64,000 bases of DNA from Chlorops oryzae. Its lineage: Eukaryota > Arthropoda > Insecta > Diptera > Chloropidae. Below, in pieces: positions 44,749-55,094 of this stretch. The notes under the pieces are model-generated. The model had not been told where the DNA came from and ran no database searches. It saw only the letters and a program-made list of their open reading frames with translations. The stretch covers positions 29,699,176-29,763,175 of the forward strand of contig CM035807.1 in assembly GCA_020466095.1 (NCBI GenBank), written 5' to 3'. Each line of letters opens with the position of its first letter. Positions within the stretch are counted from its first letter, which is position 1. A program made the position numbers and the translations under genes.

Positions 44749-45738
44749 CCCAGCAGCGAATTCGGCATAGATGACCAACTTCATTGATACAGTAATAGAT
44801 GCTCGGGTAATGTGTTCGCATTACCGTTTCGCTCTTTTTGATCTACATGTAATCGATGCAAATAATCGAATACCTCAAATATGCCAGCAGCGAATTTGAC
44901 ATCAACTACCAGCTTCTTGATGCAGTAATGAGTGCTAGGTAATGGGCCTGCATTACCTTTTCGCTCTTTAAGAGCTAAATGACATCAATTACAAATTTGA
45001 AGAAAAAAAATTTTTTTTCTTTAAAAACTTTTAAGTATTTATGTTTTTAATTAAAAAAAAAATAAAAATAATTCTTTTATTATTTTTTTTTCTTGTTTTT
45101 TTATGTTTAATTTTCAAATCAAAAAATTCTTGGAGTGAAAATTTCCTTAGACAAATTTTCCAAAGCCCGAACAACCATAAACTCAAGTGAGCATTTGGAC
45201 AAGCAAACTAAATTTGTTTGTTTAGCGTACTGGTTAAAGCGCTTGCCCACCGCGCTGGAAGTCCTAGGTTCGAGGCTCGGCCGAAGCAAAAAAACTTAGA
45301 GGTAAAGAGAGAAACAAAAACATTGAAAAAAGGACAATAAATAAATAAAATATAATAATTAATAAAAAATAAAAATAAAAATAAGATTAAGAAAATAAAT
45401 AAATAAAAAATGTAAAAAAACCAAAAAAAAAGTTTTTTTTTTCGTCGTTGGCGTCGCTGCTGAGTTGACCGCTAATGAGCATAAGACAATGCATGAGAAA
45501 ACGTTTTTTGGTAATGCAGCGTTGCTTTTACGGGTAATCTAGAATTCATAATAAAATCGTCCATTACCGTATACCTCCACGGTATTGCATAAGGGAGTCA
45601 TAATCGCTTACCGCCTATGACACACAATGTTAAATGTAATGCAGGTTTTATACAGTGGGTCATCGATCCGGTAATGGGTATGCCTTACCTCAGCATCGAT
45701 AGAGCATTAATGAAGGATGCATTACCTTCGCTGCTGGG
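44749..45738. mobile_element. TIR element (CCCAGCAGCGAA) with tRNA-like core
   Basis: The ends CCCAGCAGCGAA and TTCGCTGCTGGG bound 990 bp. Subterminal GGTAATG and CATTACC words face each other. The middle holds a T-rich stretch, a tRNA-like segment at 45217-45288, and an A-rich AAATAAAT tract. The layout parallels 51546-52470. The target duplication is not clear. Confidence 0.6.
45217..45288 (+). repeat. tRNA-like (pol III) segment
   Basis: Box A-like TAGCGTACTGGTTAAAGC (45223-45240) and box B-like GGTTCGAGGCTCGG (45268-45281). Between them AGCGC and GCGCT pair around a 9-base loop. The box B half is shared nearly word for word with 52067-52138. Acceptor pairing is poor; derived from a tRNA, not a working gene. 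Confidence 0.55.
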
Positions 45739-45988
45739 CATTTATTTTTATTCAAAGAAGTATATGTGCGTTTTTAGCCTTAGTTTAACCTTTTTAAACA
45801 AATTCTTATCGGAATCGTGGAATTAAAACACGCAGATATTGGTTTAATATTTTGCATTGAAAAGAATAAGAAAATAACATTTGATTGGGCGATAAAGGAA
45901 AGAACAAAACTGATTTCAGAACATGATACAGCAAAATAAGCAAAAAAAGCTAAAATATTGCCAAAAAAAAAAGTTCACCAAAATATGG

Positions 45989-46930
45989 TTAGGTAAATGA
46001 AGGTAATAATCTTCGAGGTACCATTGACTTTGTGAATCCAGATGGAAATCTTTTTCTTACATTTCGTTTATCCTCAATGCATAGAAGTATATCCAATGCG
46101 TCGCTCTTGCTTATAAGATTTGAACCAGCTGGTCCTTTAAGGAACTCTTCAACGGTTAGTGTTAGAAAGCGCAGTTTCCTAATAAGTTTGAAAAATTCTT
46201 CAGGAGCTCTATTCTCCTGGCAGTGATCATCTTGGATTTTCTCATTTTTCACGTTTTCACCAGCATCTTTCGAGTCGCTCTGCTTTTGCTGACAAATGGC
46301 ACAGATGAATTTGCTGTCGTGTCCATTAACAGTCTCGTATCGAAAGTTTGCGAATTTTTCCAAGGCTGTAAAAAGGTCCAATTCGTTTTCAATCCGTAGA
46401 AGGTTTTCATCCAACATACACTCCAATGTAGACAGATCGACAACCAAAAATGATGGCGAACTAAGTACATCCAATGTCTCGGTTCTCATAATCTATAACA
46501 ACGAAATGAATCAATTGTCTAACGATATATCATCCTGAACTTACCTTTGCGCATATATTTTTCGATTCTTTCTCCTCATATCTTTTTGAAAACTCGAAAA
46601 TTTCACAGACATTCGCAGATGTTATTTGAAGTTTAAGACCAAGATTGCATGCTTCTTTTAACTTAGGTAACATATATTTCATAGCAGCATAATACAGACG
46701 TTGCGATTCATCTGTTTCAAGACTATTGATCTCATCGGTATAAATGAAGTGTAAGAGACGCTCGAAATCACGAAATTCAATATCAGGCACTTCAATTGGC
46801 TCGTCTCCTTTTTCGTAAACGTAAACGAGGGGAACAGAAACGTGGTATCTGTACGCGCTCAAAGGCCATGTATGACAATTGCTTCCTTCAAGCACCCGAT
46901 GGCGAATTGCTTTGTACTCAAATTTCTGAT
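45989..46930 (-). CDS. BTB-BACK domain protein, 5' part missing
   Basis: Resembles the BTBD3/BTBD6 type of Cul3 adaptor. Exon A (46545 to about 46930) encodes the second half of a BTB fold (PIEVPDIEFRDFERLLHFIY, TDEINSLETDE, YYAAMKYMLPKLKEACNLGL) and the BACK start (TSANVCEIFEFSKRYEE). A 52-bp GT-AG intron (46493-46544) joins in phase to exon B (45989-46492), which continues BACK (IMRTETLDVLSSPSFLVVDL, LRFLTLTVEEFLKGPAGSNL) with an inserted Cys-rich CAICQQKQ stretch, to a stop at 45989. There is no ATG, and the first BTB strands are not found upstream. The N-terminal text before PIEVPD is longer and unlike the family, so this may be a decayed copy. Confidence 0.7.
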
Positions 46931-47017
46931 CTTAAACACTAAAAATACATATAACTTAAAATTGTTATAATTCAATAACGTTTTTTTTTTTTTTAAAGAA
47001 TACAACTGGCCATTTTA

Positions 47018-47179
47018 CTAGTCCGTGGAAGTATCAACACTGCAGTCCCAACCCAAAGTTGGATCATCAGCCGTTTGGGCCTGGACTTGAAGAATAAGAT
47101 TATACAAACGCAATGAGGGTCCCAACTTAATTGGTAGTTTTTGCATTGTGAGCATGTAAAAGTGAATTTCTATACAAGT
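47018..47179 (-). CDS. Orphan terminal exon resembling a SAM-domain end
   Basis: After TTTTTTAG a 54-codon frame reads IHFYMLTMQKLPIKLGPSLR, then LYNLILQVQ and an acidic tail CSVDTSTD before a TAG at 47018-47020. The IKLGPxLxLxxxI pattern is that of helix 5 of SAM domains. No matching upstream exon is seen; MITEs begin at 47323. It may be a leftover of a displaced gene. Confidence 0.35.
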   Translation of the reverse strand, partial: TCIEIHFYMLTMQKLPIKLGPSLRLYNLILQVQAQTADDPTLGWDCSVDTSTD

Positions 47180-47322
47180 CTAAAAAAGTCCATGGAGATA
47201 AGAACATGAAAATCATTAGCCCTTGAATCTCATTGTTTAAATCACTAGTAAAGTTATATTTCGTTTCAAAATTCGCTCAAAGTCGGATGTGGATGCCAGC
47301 TGGTGGCAGCATCAATTGATGA

Positions 47323-47556
47323 CATATATAACAATATATGTCACTCTCAGAGATATTGCGCGGGACGTTTCGCGCCAGTTAGAAAGAGATGTTACTCGGC
47401 AGGCAAAAGAAGAGCGAGAGGGAAATACTTTTGGTGAGTACCTCAGTGCAAAATGCTCATTTTGGTGGGTACCCAAGACCATGGTGGGTACCCAAGACCG
47501 TGGTGAAAAGAGCCAAAATGGAAACGGCTCCTGAGTGACATATATAGTTATATATG
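47323..47556. mobile_element. Family B MITE copy 2
   Basis: A 234-bp element, ends CATATATAACAATATATG and CATATATAGTTATATATG (complement), flanked by ATTGATGA (47315-47322 and 47557-47564). Opposite orientation to 37402-37632. Confidence 0.9.
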
Positions 47557-47596
47557 ATTGATGATGTTGCTTGCAAAGCATATAGAACTTGCAAAG

Positions 47597-47775
47597 CATA
47601 TAGAACTATAGCTGCAACTTCGGCCAAAAGCTATTACGTGGTACACCACACTTACTATTACGTGGTTCACCACAACACTCGGCTTATGGCGTGGTTCACC
47701 ACAGTTGAACTTTTTCACCAAATCATGCCATAACGCGCCAAAATTTGGCCGAAGTTGCAGCTATAGTTCTATATG
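47597..47775. mobile_element. Family A MITE copy 2
   Basis: A 179-bp element starting CATATAGAACTATAGCTGCA, flanked by TTGCAAAG (47589-47596 and 47776-47783). The left duplication plus the first ten element bases also occur once more immediately upstream (47571-47588). Confidence 0.92.
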
Positions 47776-47833
47776 TTGCAAAGCGTTAAAGCGATGTTGT
47801 TGTTGTTGCTGCTGCTGCTGTTGTTGATGCTTC

Positions 47834-47992
47834 TGCAGGCAAAAAAAGAGCGAGAGAAAAATACTTTTGGTGAGTACCTAAGTGAAAAATGCTCATTTTG
47901 GTGGGTACCCAAGACCGTGGTGGGTACCCAAGACCGTGTTGAAAAGAGCCAAAATAGAAACGGCTCCTGAGTGACATATATAGTTATATATG
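47834..47992. mobile_element. Family B MITE copy 3, truncated
   Basis: Right two thirds of the family B sequence, ending GTGACATATATAGTTATATATG. The left side breaks off at GCAAAAAAAGAGCGAG next to a GTTGTTGCTGCTG microsatellite (about 47787-47830). Confidence 0.8.
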
Positions 47993-48039
47993 GCGACGAT
48001 TTCTGGCATTTCTGACCGTTAGATGAAAACTGTTCGGAC

Positions 48040-48847
48040 CAGTGATGCCATTTCAGCCTTTTTTTTAGTCAGATCTAGCCGTTTTTAAATCGGCTTAGCC
48101 GGTAAAAACATCTATTTGCTATTAGCTAAAAATCTAGCCTTTTTCTTGTGGTGAATAGCCTTTTTAGCTATTTTTTGTATTTCCTTGTTTTAAACCAAAT
48201 TTTCCGGTGTGTTTCCGATGTGAACACAAAGATTTACAGTTTGGGACCGAATACACACCAAACCATGTCTACAGACTCGATATGCACGTCTATATCTTGC
48301 TAAATGCAAAAAATTTAGTACTCGCATGACATTCCGAACCGGATACCAGCTTTTATGCATTTCAACAAGGACTGGAACGATATACTGTAGATGAAGACAT
48401 ACGCATACTCGTATATACTTTTATCAATTTGTTGAAGTTTGATTTCTTTGATATTGTTGTGTTCTGTGTACTTATATTATAAGACCATTTCTAAATGAAT
48501 CTGCCTGGGATTTTTTTACTTAGAAATTTTTCTTTGCGGAAAACAAATTGCCCTTAACGTCGATAATAGGAAGAGTTTGATGATATTTGCTGAAAAATTT
48601 TCGAAATTCTTGCTCCTTTTACATTTCCATCTCTGCTTGCTTAGAATGGGAGAAGTTTTTTTCAAATCAGCAGGGAAACATTCCTCGGGATTATTTAAAA
48701 TCGGACGATGTTTGATAAAGCAGAACCAAAATAAAATATAAAAATAACAGCCTTTATTTTGGCCGTTTTCAAGATTTTTTTGGCCTTTTTTAGCCTTTTT
48801 TTTGAGCTTATCTAGCCGGTTTTCATTGGTAAGAGTTGGCATCACTG
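48040..48847. mobile_element. hAT-like MITE, TIR CAGTGATGCCA
   Basis: An 808-bp element flanked by GTTCGGAC (48032-48039 and 48848-48855). Ends CAGTGATGCCA and TGGCATCACTG. TAGCC-rich steps (CTAGCCTTTTT) lie near both ends. A CAGCCCGATT-group MITE is nested at about 48484-48709. Confidence 0.9.
48484..48709. mobile_element. Diverged CAGCCCGATT-group MITE inside a hAT-like MITE
   Basis: CCATTTCTAAATGAATCTGC at the left and CGGGATTATTTAAAATCGGA at the right, with GCGGAAAACAAAT and TGCTTAGAATGGGAG inside, follow the longer-subfamily plan. Confidence 0.5.
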
Positions 48848-48995
48848 GTTCGGACTACGGAAATCCCATTTCGTAGTAGAAGACCGAAAAAATCGGAGTA
48901 GAAATGAATTTTTGGTAGTAAATTGCAATTTGTCATTTTCGCACAAAAAAAAAAAAAAACAAGTTGAGTTGTGTCATAGGACACCAGATAAGAAC

Positions 48996-49174
48996 CATAT
49001 AGAACTATAGCTGCAACTTCGGCCAAAAGCTATTACGTGGTACACCACACTTTCTATTACGTGGTTCACCACAACACTCGGCTTATGGCGTGGTTCACCA
49101 CAGTTGAACTTTTTCACCAAATCATGCCATAACGCGCCAAAATTTGGCCCAAGTTGCAGCTATAGTTCTATATG
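48996..49174. mobile_element. Family A MITE copy 3
   Basis: 179 bp, same ends as copy 2, flanked by ATAAGAAC (48988-48995 and 49175-49182). Confidence 0.92.
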
Positions 49175-49540
49175 ATAAGAACGAAGTTCATTATGGTATT
49201 TATAAATGTTAGTAAATATAATTCGCAGCAAGGTTTTTCGCAAAACTCAATTGTTTTTAGTAATCGAAAAATATATGTATACAAGACGGCTGTTTGTTGT
49301 TTTCAACTGTTTTTAACAAGCGAATATGCGATACAGTATATTCTGCTTAGCTGCATTCAATTATTTTCCAGACAATTTTATGCACTTACGCGAAAAACGC
49401 ACCTACCCGAAATTTTTTGCTGTATTTTTGAGTAACATATCAGAATGTCTTTAACAACACTTGAATTCTTAAAAGAACGCCGTCCAAATATAAATTTTAT
49501 TAACAAACAAGTAAGAAAATCGGTCAAGCCCGACTTTGAA

Positions 49541-50638
49541 ATACCCAGCGTCCCGACATTATGAGCGCACTATGTTTTGCTTCTCTATTTGTGGGCGTGG
49601 CAGTGGGAGGGCCACATTAATTATTTCCTACACCTTTCATTCGCCTTGCTGAACCTATGTTACGAATTTGAAGCTTCTACGCCTTTTACTTCGGTAGTTA
49701 CGAAAAATCTTCATTTGTGGGCGTGGCAGTGGGCGGGCCAAATAAATTTTTTTCCTACACCTTTCATTCGCCTTGGTGAACCTATGTTGCGAATTTGAAG
49801 CTTCTATGCCTTTTACTTCGGAAGTTACGAAAATTCTCCATTTGTGGGCGTGGCAGTGGGCGGGCTACATAAATTTTTGTTCCTACACCTTTCATTTGCC
49901 TTTGTCAACGTATGTTGCGATTTTGAAGCTTCTACGCCTTTAACCTCGGAAGTTACGAAAAATCTTCATTTGTGGGCGTGGCAGTGGGCGAGCCACATAA
50001 AATTTTTTCCTACACCTTTCCTTCGCCTTGGTCAACGTATGTTGCGAATTTGAAGCTTCTACGCGATTTACTTCGGAAGTAAAGAAAAATCTCCACTTGT
50101 GGGCGTGGCAGTGGGCGGGCCTCATAAAATTTTTTCCAACACCTTTCATTCGTCTTGGTCAACCTATGTTGCGAATTTGAAGCTTCTACGCCTTTTACTT
50201 CACAAGTAACGATAAGCCCTTATTTGTGGGCGTGGCTCACAGTGGGCGGCGTCCATTTTTTTCCAGGATATGTCCCTTTTTGTAGTTTATCAGTACACCA
50301 AATATCAATGAAATGTGTTGAGTGGTTCGCAAGTTACAAGCATTTTACTGAAAACACATTAAATTCATTTGTGGGCGTGGCAGTGAGCGGATGTCTTCCA
50401 TTTTTAGTTAGGATCATACTCGGACCCCGATATACCTGTGTGCCACATTTCGACTTGATTGGTCCAGCCGTTTCGGAGGAGATCCGGACACGGACGGACG
50501 GACAGACGGACATGTCTAAATCGAATTTTTGATCCTGATCAAGAATATATATATATATTTATATAATATGTCTATATCTACGGAGCGTTATTCTGGCTGT
50601 TACAAGATACCGCAATATACGTTGCTTACGCTGGGTAT
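49541..50638. repeat. Dispersed repeat with ATACCCAGCG ends, expanded inside
   Basis: ATACCCAGCGT at the left mirrors ACGCTGGGTAT at the right. The right part carries CGGACGGACGGACAGACGGA and CATGTCTAAATCGAATTTTTG as at 11440-12055. The left part is a tandem array (next entry). No ORF. Confidence 0.65.
49588..50390. repeat. Tandem repeat, period about 127 bp, seven units
   Basis: The word TTTGTGGGCGTGGC recurs with spacings of 126, 127, 128, 127, 127 and 145 bp. The units share CCTACACCTTTCATTCGCCT, TATGTTGCGAATTTGAAGCT and CTTCGGAAGTTACGAAAA. The last two units diverge most. Confidence 0.92.
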
Positions 50639-50709
50639 AAAAACAAATAAGTACTTTGAATTACTTTCGCTACTTGAACGCATACGCTTATTACAAGTAA
50701 TCGGACTCA

Positions 50710-50840
50710 CAGGGTTGCATTTAAGTCACACATTTCCTATATTTCTGTCAACCTGTCATCGAAATTTCAACTCTGATTTCCTTTCTTCAAAGTAGTGAGT
50801 TCGTTACTTCCTTTCAATTTACTTTAACAGCGTTGAGCCC
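50710..50840. repeat. Copy of the CAGGGTTGCATTTAA repeat
   Basis: CAGGGTTGCATTTAAGTCAC through ACCTGTCATCGAAATTTCAA to GAGCCC, matching 4800-4925. Confidence 0.65.
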
Positions 50841-51767
50841 TCAAGGTGCTAAGTTAGATAAGCAGAATATACTGGAACTGAAAAAGCATACGTGTAAAGG
50901 GTTTTCCATCGCAAATGAGATAGTCTCGAAAATGCGAATTTTCATACATAAAGATGTTTTAAAGTATCGATATTTTTCACACCGATATTACATCCGCAGC
51001 CCCCGGAGTACAGACGATGATTTTAATTATGTTTTAATTATGTACGAATTGACGTATACTTTGATAGCGCAAAAAAATTATAAGCTACCTAAAATGCCCT
51101 TATATATTTGCAAAAACCTACTAATCGGAGTTATTCTGAAAACGTTTAGTCTGGCAGCACCACATCTTGTTTTGTTTTGTTTGAATGCATTTATGCTTGT
51201 ATGTGTCTGTGTAGTTTCTGAATTTAATAATTAATTGTTTTTTCGGGATATCGTCGGAAATAAGTGTCGCCTAAAAAAGTATAATATCTCGGCCGCATCA
51301 GGAAGTCATTTTACGTAAATATATGTATATTTCTTTCTTTTTGCAAGGGTTATTATACTCTTTTTTGCGAACTTCAATTTAGGTAACGCGGATTTTATAG
51401 CGGTTTTTCACTTTTTCTCGACTAGGTCCCCTGTCGCTATCGTTTCATAAAGAACTTCGTTCTAAAAAAAAAAGGTCTAAAATTTATTTGAAGCAAACAT
51501 TTATAACTTACATTTACATATTACTTATATATCAGTCAAGATTTACCCTGCAGTAATGAAATGTTTTCGGTGTAAAATGGACCGGACCTGGGTGAGTCCA
51601 TATGGGACCGACCTGAAAATGATATGCACTGCGACCGACCCGGGGTGAGTCTCAATTGGACTCACCCTCGTCTAGTCCAAAAATGAGCGTAGGTGGGGTG
51701 AGTTCGTATAAACTTGTACTTATTGTTGTCTGTTTTAAGTCCTCAATCTGATCGTTGTGCTACCAAA

Positions 51768-51836
51768 GGCAAGTTAGCTTGATGGTTAAGACTCTCGCTT
51801 CGCAACCGAGAGGGTAGGAGTTCAAGCCCTTGCTCG
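51768..51836 (+). repeat. tRNA-like (pol III) segment
   Basis: GCAAG near the start pairs with CTTGC near the end. Box A-like TAGCTTGATGGTTAAG (51775-51790); an anticodon arm with CTCTCG and CGAGAG around a 9-base loop; box B-like GAGTTCAAGCC (51818-51828). The best-folded of the four tRNA-like pieces, though the loop sizes are off. Confidence 0.55.
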
Positions 51837-52066
51837 ATTTAGAAAGAATTTTTTTTTTCAATTACCTAAGATTTTTTTATGTTCATATTTAATTTTTTTT
51901 TTTTAACTTGAAAAAAATAAGTCGTTTTTTACACGTTAATTGTTTTTTAATATTTATTTTTCAAGAATTTTTTTCTGTGAAAGTGAAAAATTCTTTACGC
52001 ACGTTTCCCAAAAACTTGAGCAACCAAACACTCAAGTCAGCGTTTTGATCAAAGCATTAAACTTGC

Positions 52067-52138
52067 TTGTTTAGCGTAATGGTTAAGACACCAATTTACA
52101 AACCCAGAGTTCTGCGGTTCGAGGCTCGGCCGAGGCGG
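52067..52138 (+). repeat. tRNA-like (pol III) segment
   Basis: Box A-like TAGCGTAATGGTTAAG (52072-52087) and box B-like GGTTCGAGGCTCGG (52117-52130). The flanking text (ACTCAAGTCAGC, then TTGCTTGTTTAGCG) closely follows that at 45190-45225, so the two share an ancestor though their host elements have different ends. Confidence 0.55.
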
Positions 52139-53395
52139 GCAAATCAAAAAGGAAATTATATAATGTTGTGTACCAAAAAGGTTTAAAAAAACAAAAAAGG
52201 CAAAATAAACAAAATAAACAAAATAAGAAAAAATTTTTTTTCATTTTTTCATATCAAAATAAATATAAAAAAAAAAAAAAACTCACCCTCATTTAAGGCC
52301 ATATGGACCCACCCACAACCGACCCTAAAAGCTTTGAAAATGGACCGGTTGTTTTTCAATGACAGCGCTGTGGAAAAACGGGTGAGTTGAACGTATGAAA
52401 ACGCGACCGGTCCTCACCTCTTTTGGACCGACCCCGGGTCGACCCGGGGTCGGTCCCAATTACTGCAGGGTAGATACAGAGACATCTGTATGGAAAACAA
52501 CAATTTGTTTGCGAACGAGGGAACACAAAAAACTCGTTCTCATTACGTCTAAATCGTGGCATAGACAAAATTATTTTGAGTTTGGTGAAGTGAAAAAATC
52601 GGAGTAGATTTCAGGTATAGGGTAGTGGCGGAGTAGATTTCAAAAATTTAAAAAAAACGGAGTAGATCTACTTCGATCGGAGTATAGTCCGAACCCTGGT
52701 TTGATGTTGCTGCTGCTGCTAGTGCTGTTGTGGTTGTTGTTGTTGGTGGTGCTGAAAAGCGGAGTGATGATTACAATAGTCACTGTGTATTTTATTTTGT
52801 ATATATTTTCATAAGCTTTAAATTTTCTTTTATGACTTTTCGTTTAAATTATATATACATGTTAGTTATTTTTAAAATAATTCATCAATTAATTATAATG
52901 CATTTTTGAGTGTGTTTTTGAATTTTTTTTTTTGTTAGGACAATTGAAATTTAATCTTATGCATCAATCTGCAATCAATTGTCATGAACAACTTTAATTT
53001 AAATAGAAAGGTTACCTTTTTTATATATTTCACATTTTGCGCTAATGCAAAAGGGGCAATGGAAATTTTTCCCTTTTAGTAGATATTTCCATGCAATTGC
53101 GATGATACTTTTTTATGGGGCACCAATCCCCTTGTCACATTATCATATCCAAAGCAGGGCTGCCAGATGATTTTTGGCTAAAACCGTCACTTTTTAACAG
53201 AAAAATCGTCAAAATCGGCTTTGAACTTTAAAAAATCGTCAAAAAAACGCAGTTAAAAAAAATATTTTTTAAAAAGGAAATTTGCCTTTATTGAATTAAT
53301 TTTTTACTCAAAAAAAGATACATAACAGAAGTATGCTTTCAGCGTTTTTAATATTTGTTTGTAACGATAACTTTAACACTGGATGTCACCGTTAA

Positions 53396-53580
53396 AGGCT
53401 CAGTTACTCTTGATTGAACGTAACTTGACTTTACTTATTTAATCAGCTGACTTGATGTGTTTAGTACATTTTCTATGGGAGCAGTTACTGAAAACTTAAT
53501 TTGACTTAAGATAAGAATCTGTGGAAAACATATTTCTATAAGTTAAGTCAAGTAACGTTCAATCAAGAGTAACTGAGCCT
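53396..53580. mobile_element. MITE with AGGCTCAGTTACTC ends and TAA duplication
   Basis: 185 bp; AGGCTCAGTTACTCTTGATT mirrors AATCAAGAGTAACTGAGCCT. TAA on both sides (53393-53395 and 53581-53583). A 3-bp TWA target fits PIF/Harbinger. Confidence 0.85.
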
Positions 53581-53869
53581 TAATGCTGATAAAAATTATC
53601 CGTGTTTTCGAAAGGAAACGAAATGACAAAAAACCAGAAGTTTGCGAAGTTGAATGTGATTGTATTGAAAGTGACACAGTTAGTTTCGAATAATTATAAG
53701 AGTGTCATATGGAACCTACAGTGACCCCAAGCCAATTTTATTAGCCCAAAAAAAAAAAACAAAAAGAGTGTCATATATGTCAGTATCTGCTTAAATTTAA
53801 TTTTTAATAGAGTTTTACATCAAAACCTACGTTATAAAATCCTTTATTAAGGTGCATTCACATGGTGGC

Positions 53870-53912
53870 TCGCGCCAAAATTTGGCCGAAGTTGCAGCTA
53901 TAGTTCTATATG
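53870..53912. mobile_element. Family A MITE end fragment
   Basis: CGCGCCAAAATTTGGCCGAA through CTATAGTTCTATATG, the last 43 bp of family A, without the rest. Confidence 0.8.
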
Positions 53913-54128
53913 GTATGAATCGTGCAAATTTGATTGCCATCTGTTTTATTTTTACTATTGTTACCACACCTGGTCAGATTGATTTAAGAAACGTCAATTA
54001 TTGGGTATTTTTGGGGTAAAAATCGTCAAATCGGTAAAATGCATATTTAGCATAAAAAATCGTCAAATGACGATAAAATCGGGCTATCTGGCAGCCCTGA
54101 TCCCAAGCGACACAGCTTGTCTTTAAAC

Positions 54129-54401
54129 CAGGGGTCGGCACGCTAGGAACAATTTTTGCGACAGCTACTCACACGTATTGCTTACGCTCTTGTCTCAGTT
54201 TGACGGGATCAGCCGAGCATGCAACATCGAGAGCGGGTATGCGGAAATTTATAGCTATTTCCGTCAGTTTTAGCTCTTTTATGCTACTTCTAGCTTTTAT
54301 TTTTAGCTACTTTCAGCATTTTTTTTTGTTTATTTTCGGCTATTTTTCGTAGCCGCTCTGCTCTCACTCACACAATTACATACCCATTTTGCCGACCCCT
54401 G
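54129..54401. mobile_element. hAT-like MITE CAGGGGTCGGCA, tandem copy 1
   Basis: 273 bp with ends CAGGGGTCGGCA and TGCCGACCCCTG, flanked by CTTTAAAC (54121-54128 and 54402-54409). It differs from copies 2 and 3 at several positions. Confidence 0.92.
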
Positions 54402-54409
54402 CTTTAAAC

Positions 54410-54680
54410 CAGGGGTCGGCACGCTAGGAACAATTTTTGCGACAGCTACTCACACGTATTGCTTACGCTCTTGTCTCAGTTTGACGGGATCAGCCGAGCA
54501 TGCAACATCGAGAGCGGGTATGCGGAAATTTATAGCTTTTTCCGTCAGTTTCAGCTCTTTTATGCTACTTCTAGCTTTTATTTTTAGCTAGTTTCAGATT
54601 TGTTTTGTTTATTTTCGGCTATTTTTAGTAGCCGCTCTGCTCTCACTCACACAATTACATACCCATTTTGCCGACCCCTG
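54410..54680. mobile_element. hAT-like MITE CAGGGGTCGGCA, tandem copy 2
   Basis: 271 bp, sharing the middle CTTTAAAC with copy 1 and followed by a third CTTTAAAC (54681-54688). On reading, it is identical to the inverted copy 3. Confidence 0.92.
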
Positions 54681-54773
54681 CTTTAAACGGACTTCAAGAG
54701 CGCTCAGAGACTAATTAATGAGAGCTAATGCTCTCAGATAAGCTCTTTGAGCGCTCTTGAAGACCTTCTAAAG

Positions 54774-55044
54774 CAGGGGTCGGCAAAATGGGTATGTAAT
54801 TGTGTGAGTGAGAGCAGAGCGGCTACTAAAAATAGCCGAAAATAAACAAAACAAATCTGAAACTAGCTAAAAATAAAAGCTAGAAGTAGCATAAAAGAGC
54901 TGAAACTGACGGAAAAAGCTATAAATTTCCGCATACCCGCTCTCGATGTTGCATGCTCGGCTGATCCCGTCAAACTGAGACAAGAGCGTAAGCAATACGT
55001 GTGAGTAGCTGTCGCAAAAATTGTTCCTAGCGTGCCGACCCCTG
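54774..55044. mobile_element. hAT-like MITE CAGGGGTCGGCA, inverted copy 3
   Basis: 271 bp in the opposite orientation, flanked by its own duplication TTCTAAAG (54766-54773 and 55045-55052). With copy 2 it forms a 271-bp inverted repeat with a 93-bp spacer. Confidence 0.92.
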
Positions 55045-55094
55045 TTCTAAAGACTAAATGGACGCAAAAAGGCGGGGCTTAGGGGCCTTATGAG

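Larger units (their letters stand above)
51546..52470. mobile_element. TA-flanked TIR element with two tRNA-like segments
   Basis: 925 bp with ends CCCTGCAGTAAT and ATTACTGCAGGG and TA at both junctions (51544-51545 and 52471-52472). Next inside come GGACCGACC/GGGTCGGTCC words in inverted order. The middle holds two tRNA-like segments in the same orientation, each followed by T- or A-rich tracts. No ORF. Confidence 0.75.
53155..54099. mobile_element. hAT-like MITE, TIR CAGGGCTGCCAGAT
   Basis: 945 bp bounded by CAGGGCTGCCAGATGAT and CTATCTGGCAGCCCTG. The flanks ATCCAAAG and ATCCCAAG differ by one base. AAATCGTCAAAT-type words recur at both ends. It hosts a MITE at 53396-53580 and a family A fragment. 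Confidence 0.85.

Noticed and set aside
45217..45288. Working tRNA gene
   Set aside because: Box A and B are present but acceptor and T stems do not pair well and the anticodon loop is 9 bases.
50833..51234. 133-codon plus-strand frame
   Set aside because: It opens on TTG inside a dispersed repeat, has no ATG start and no domain; likely chance.
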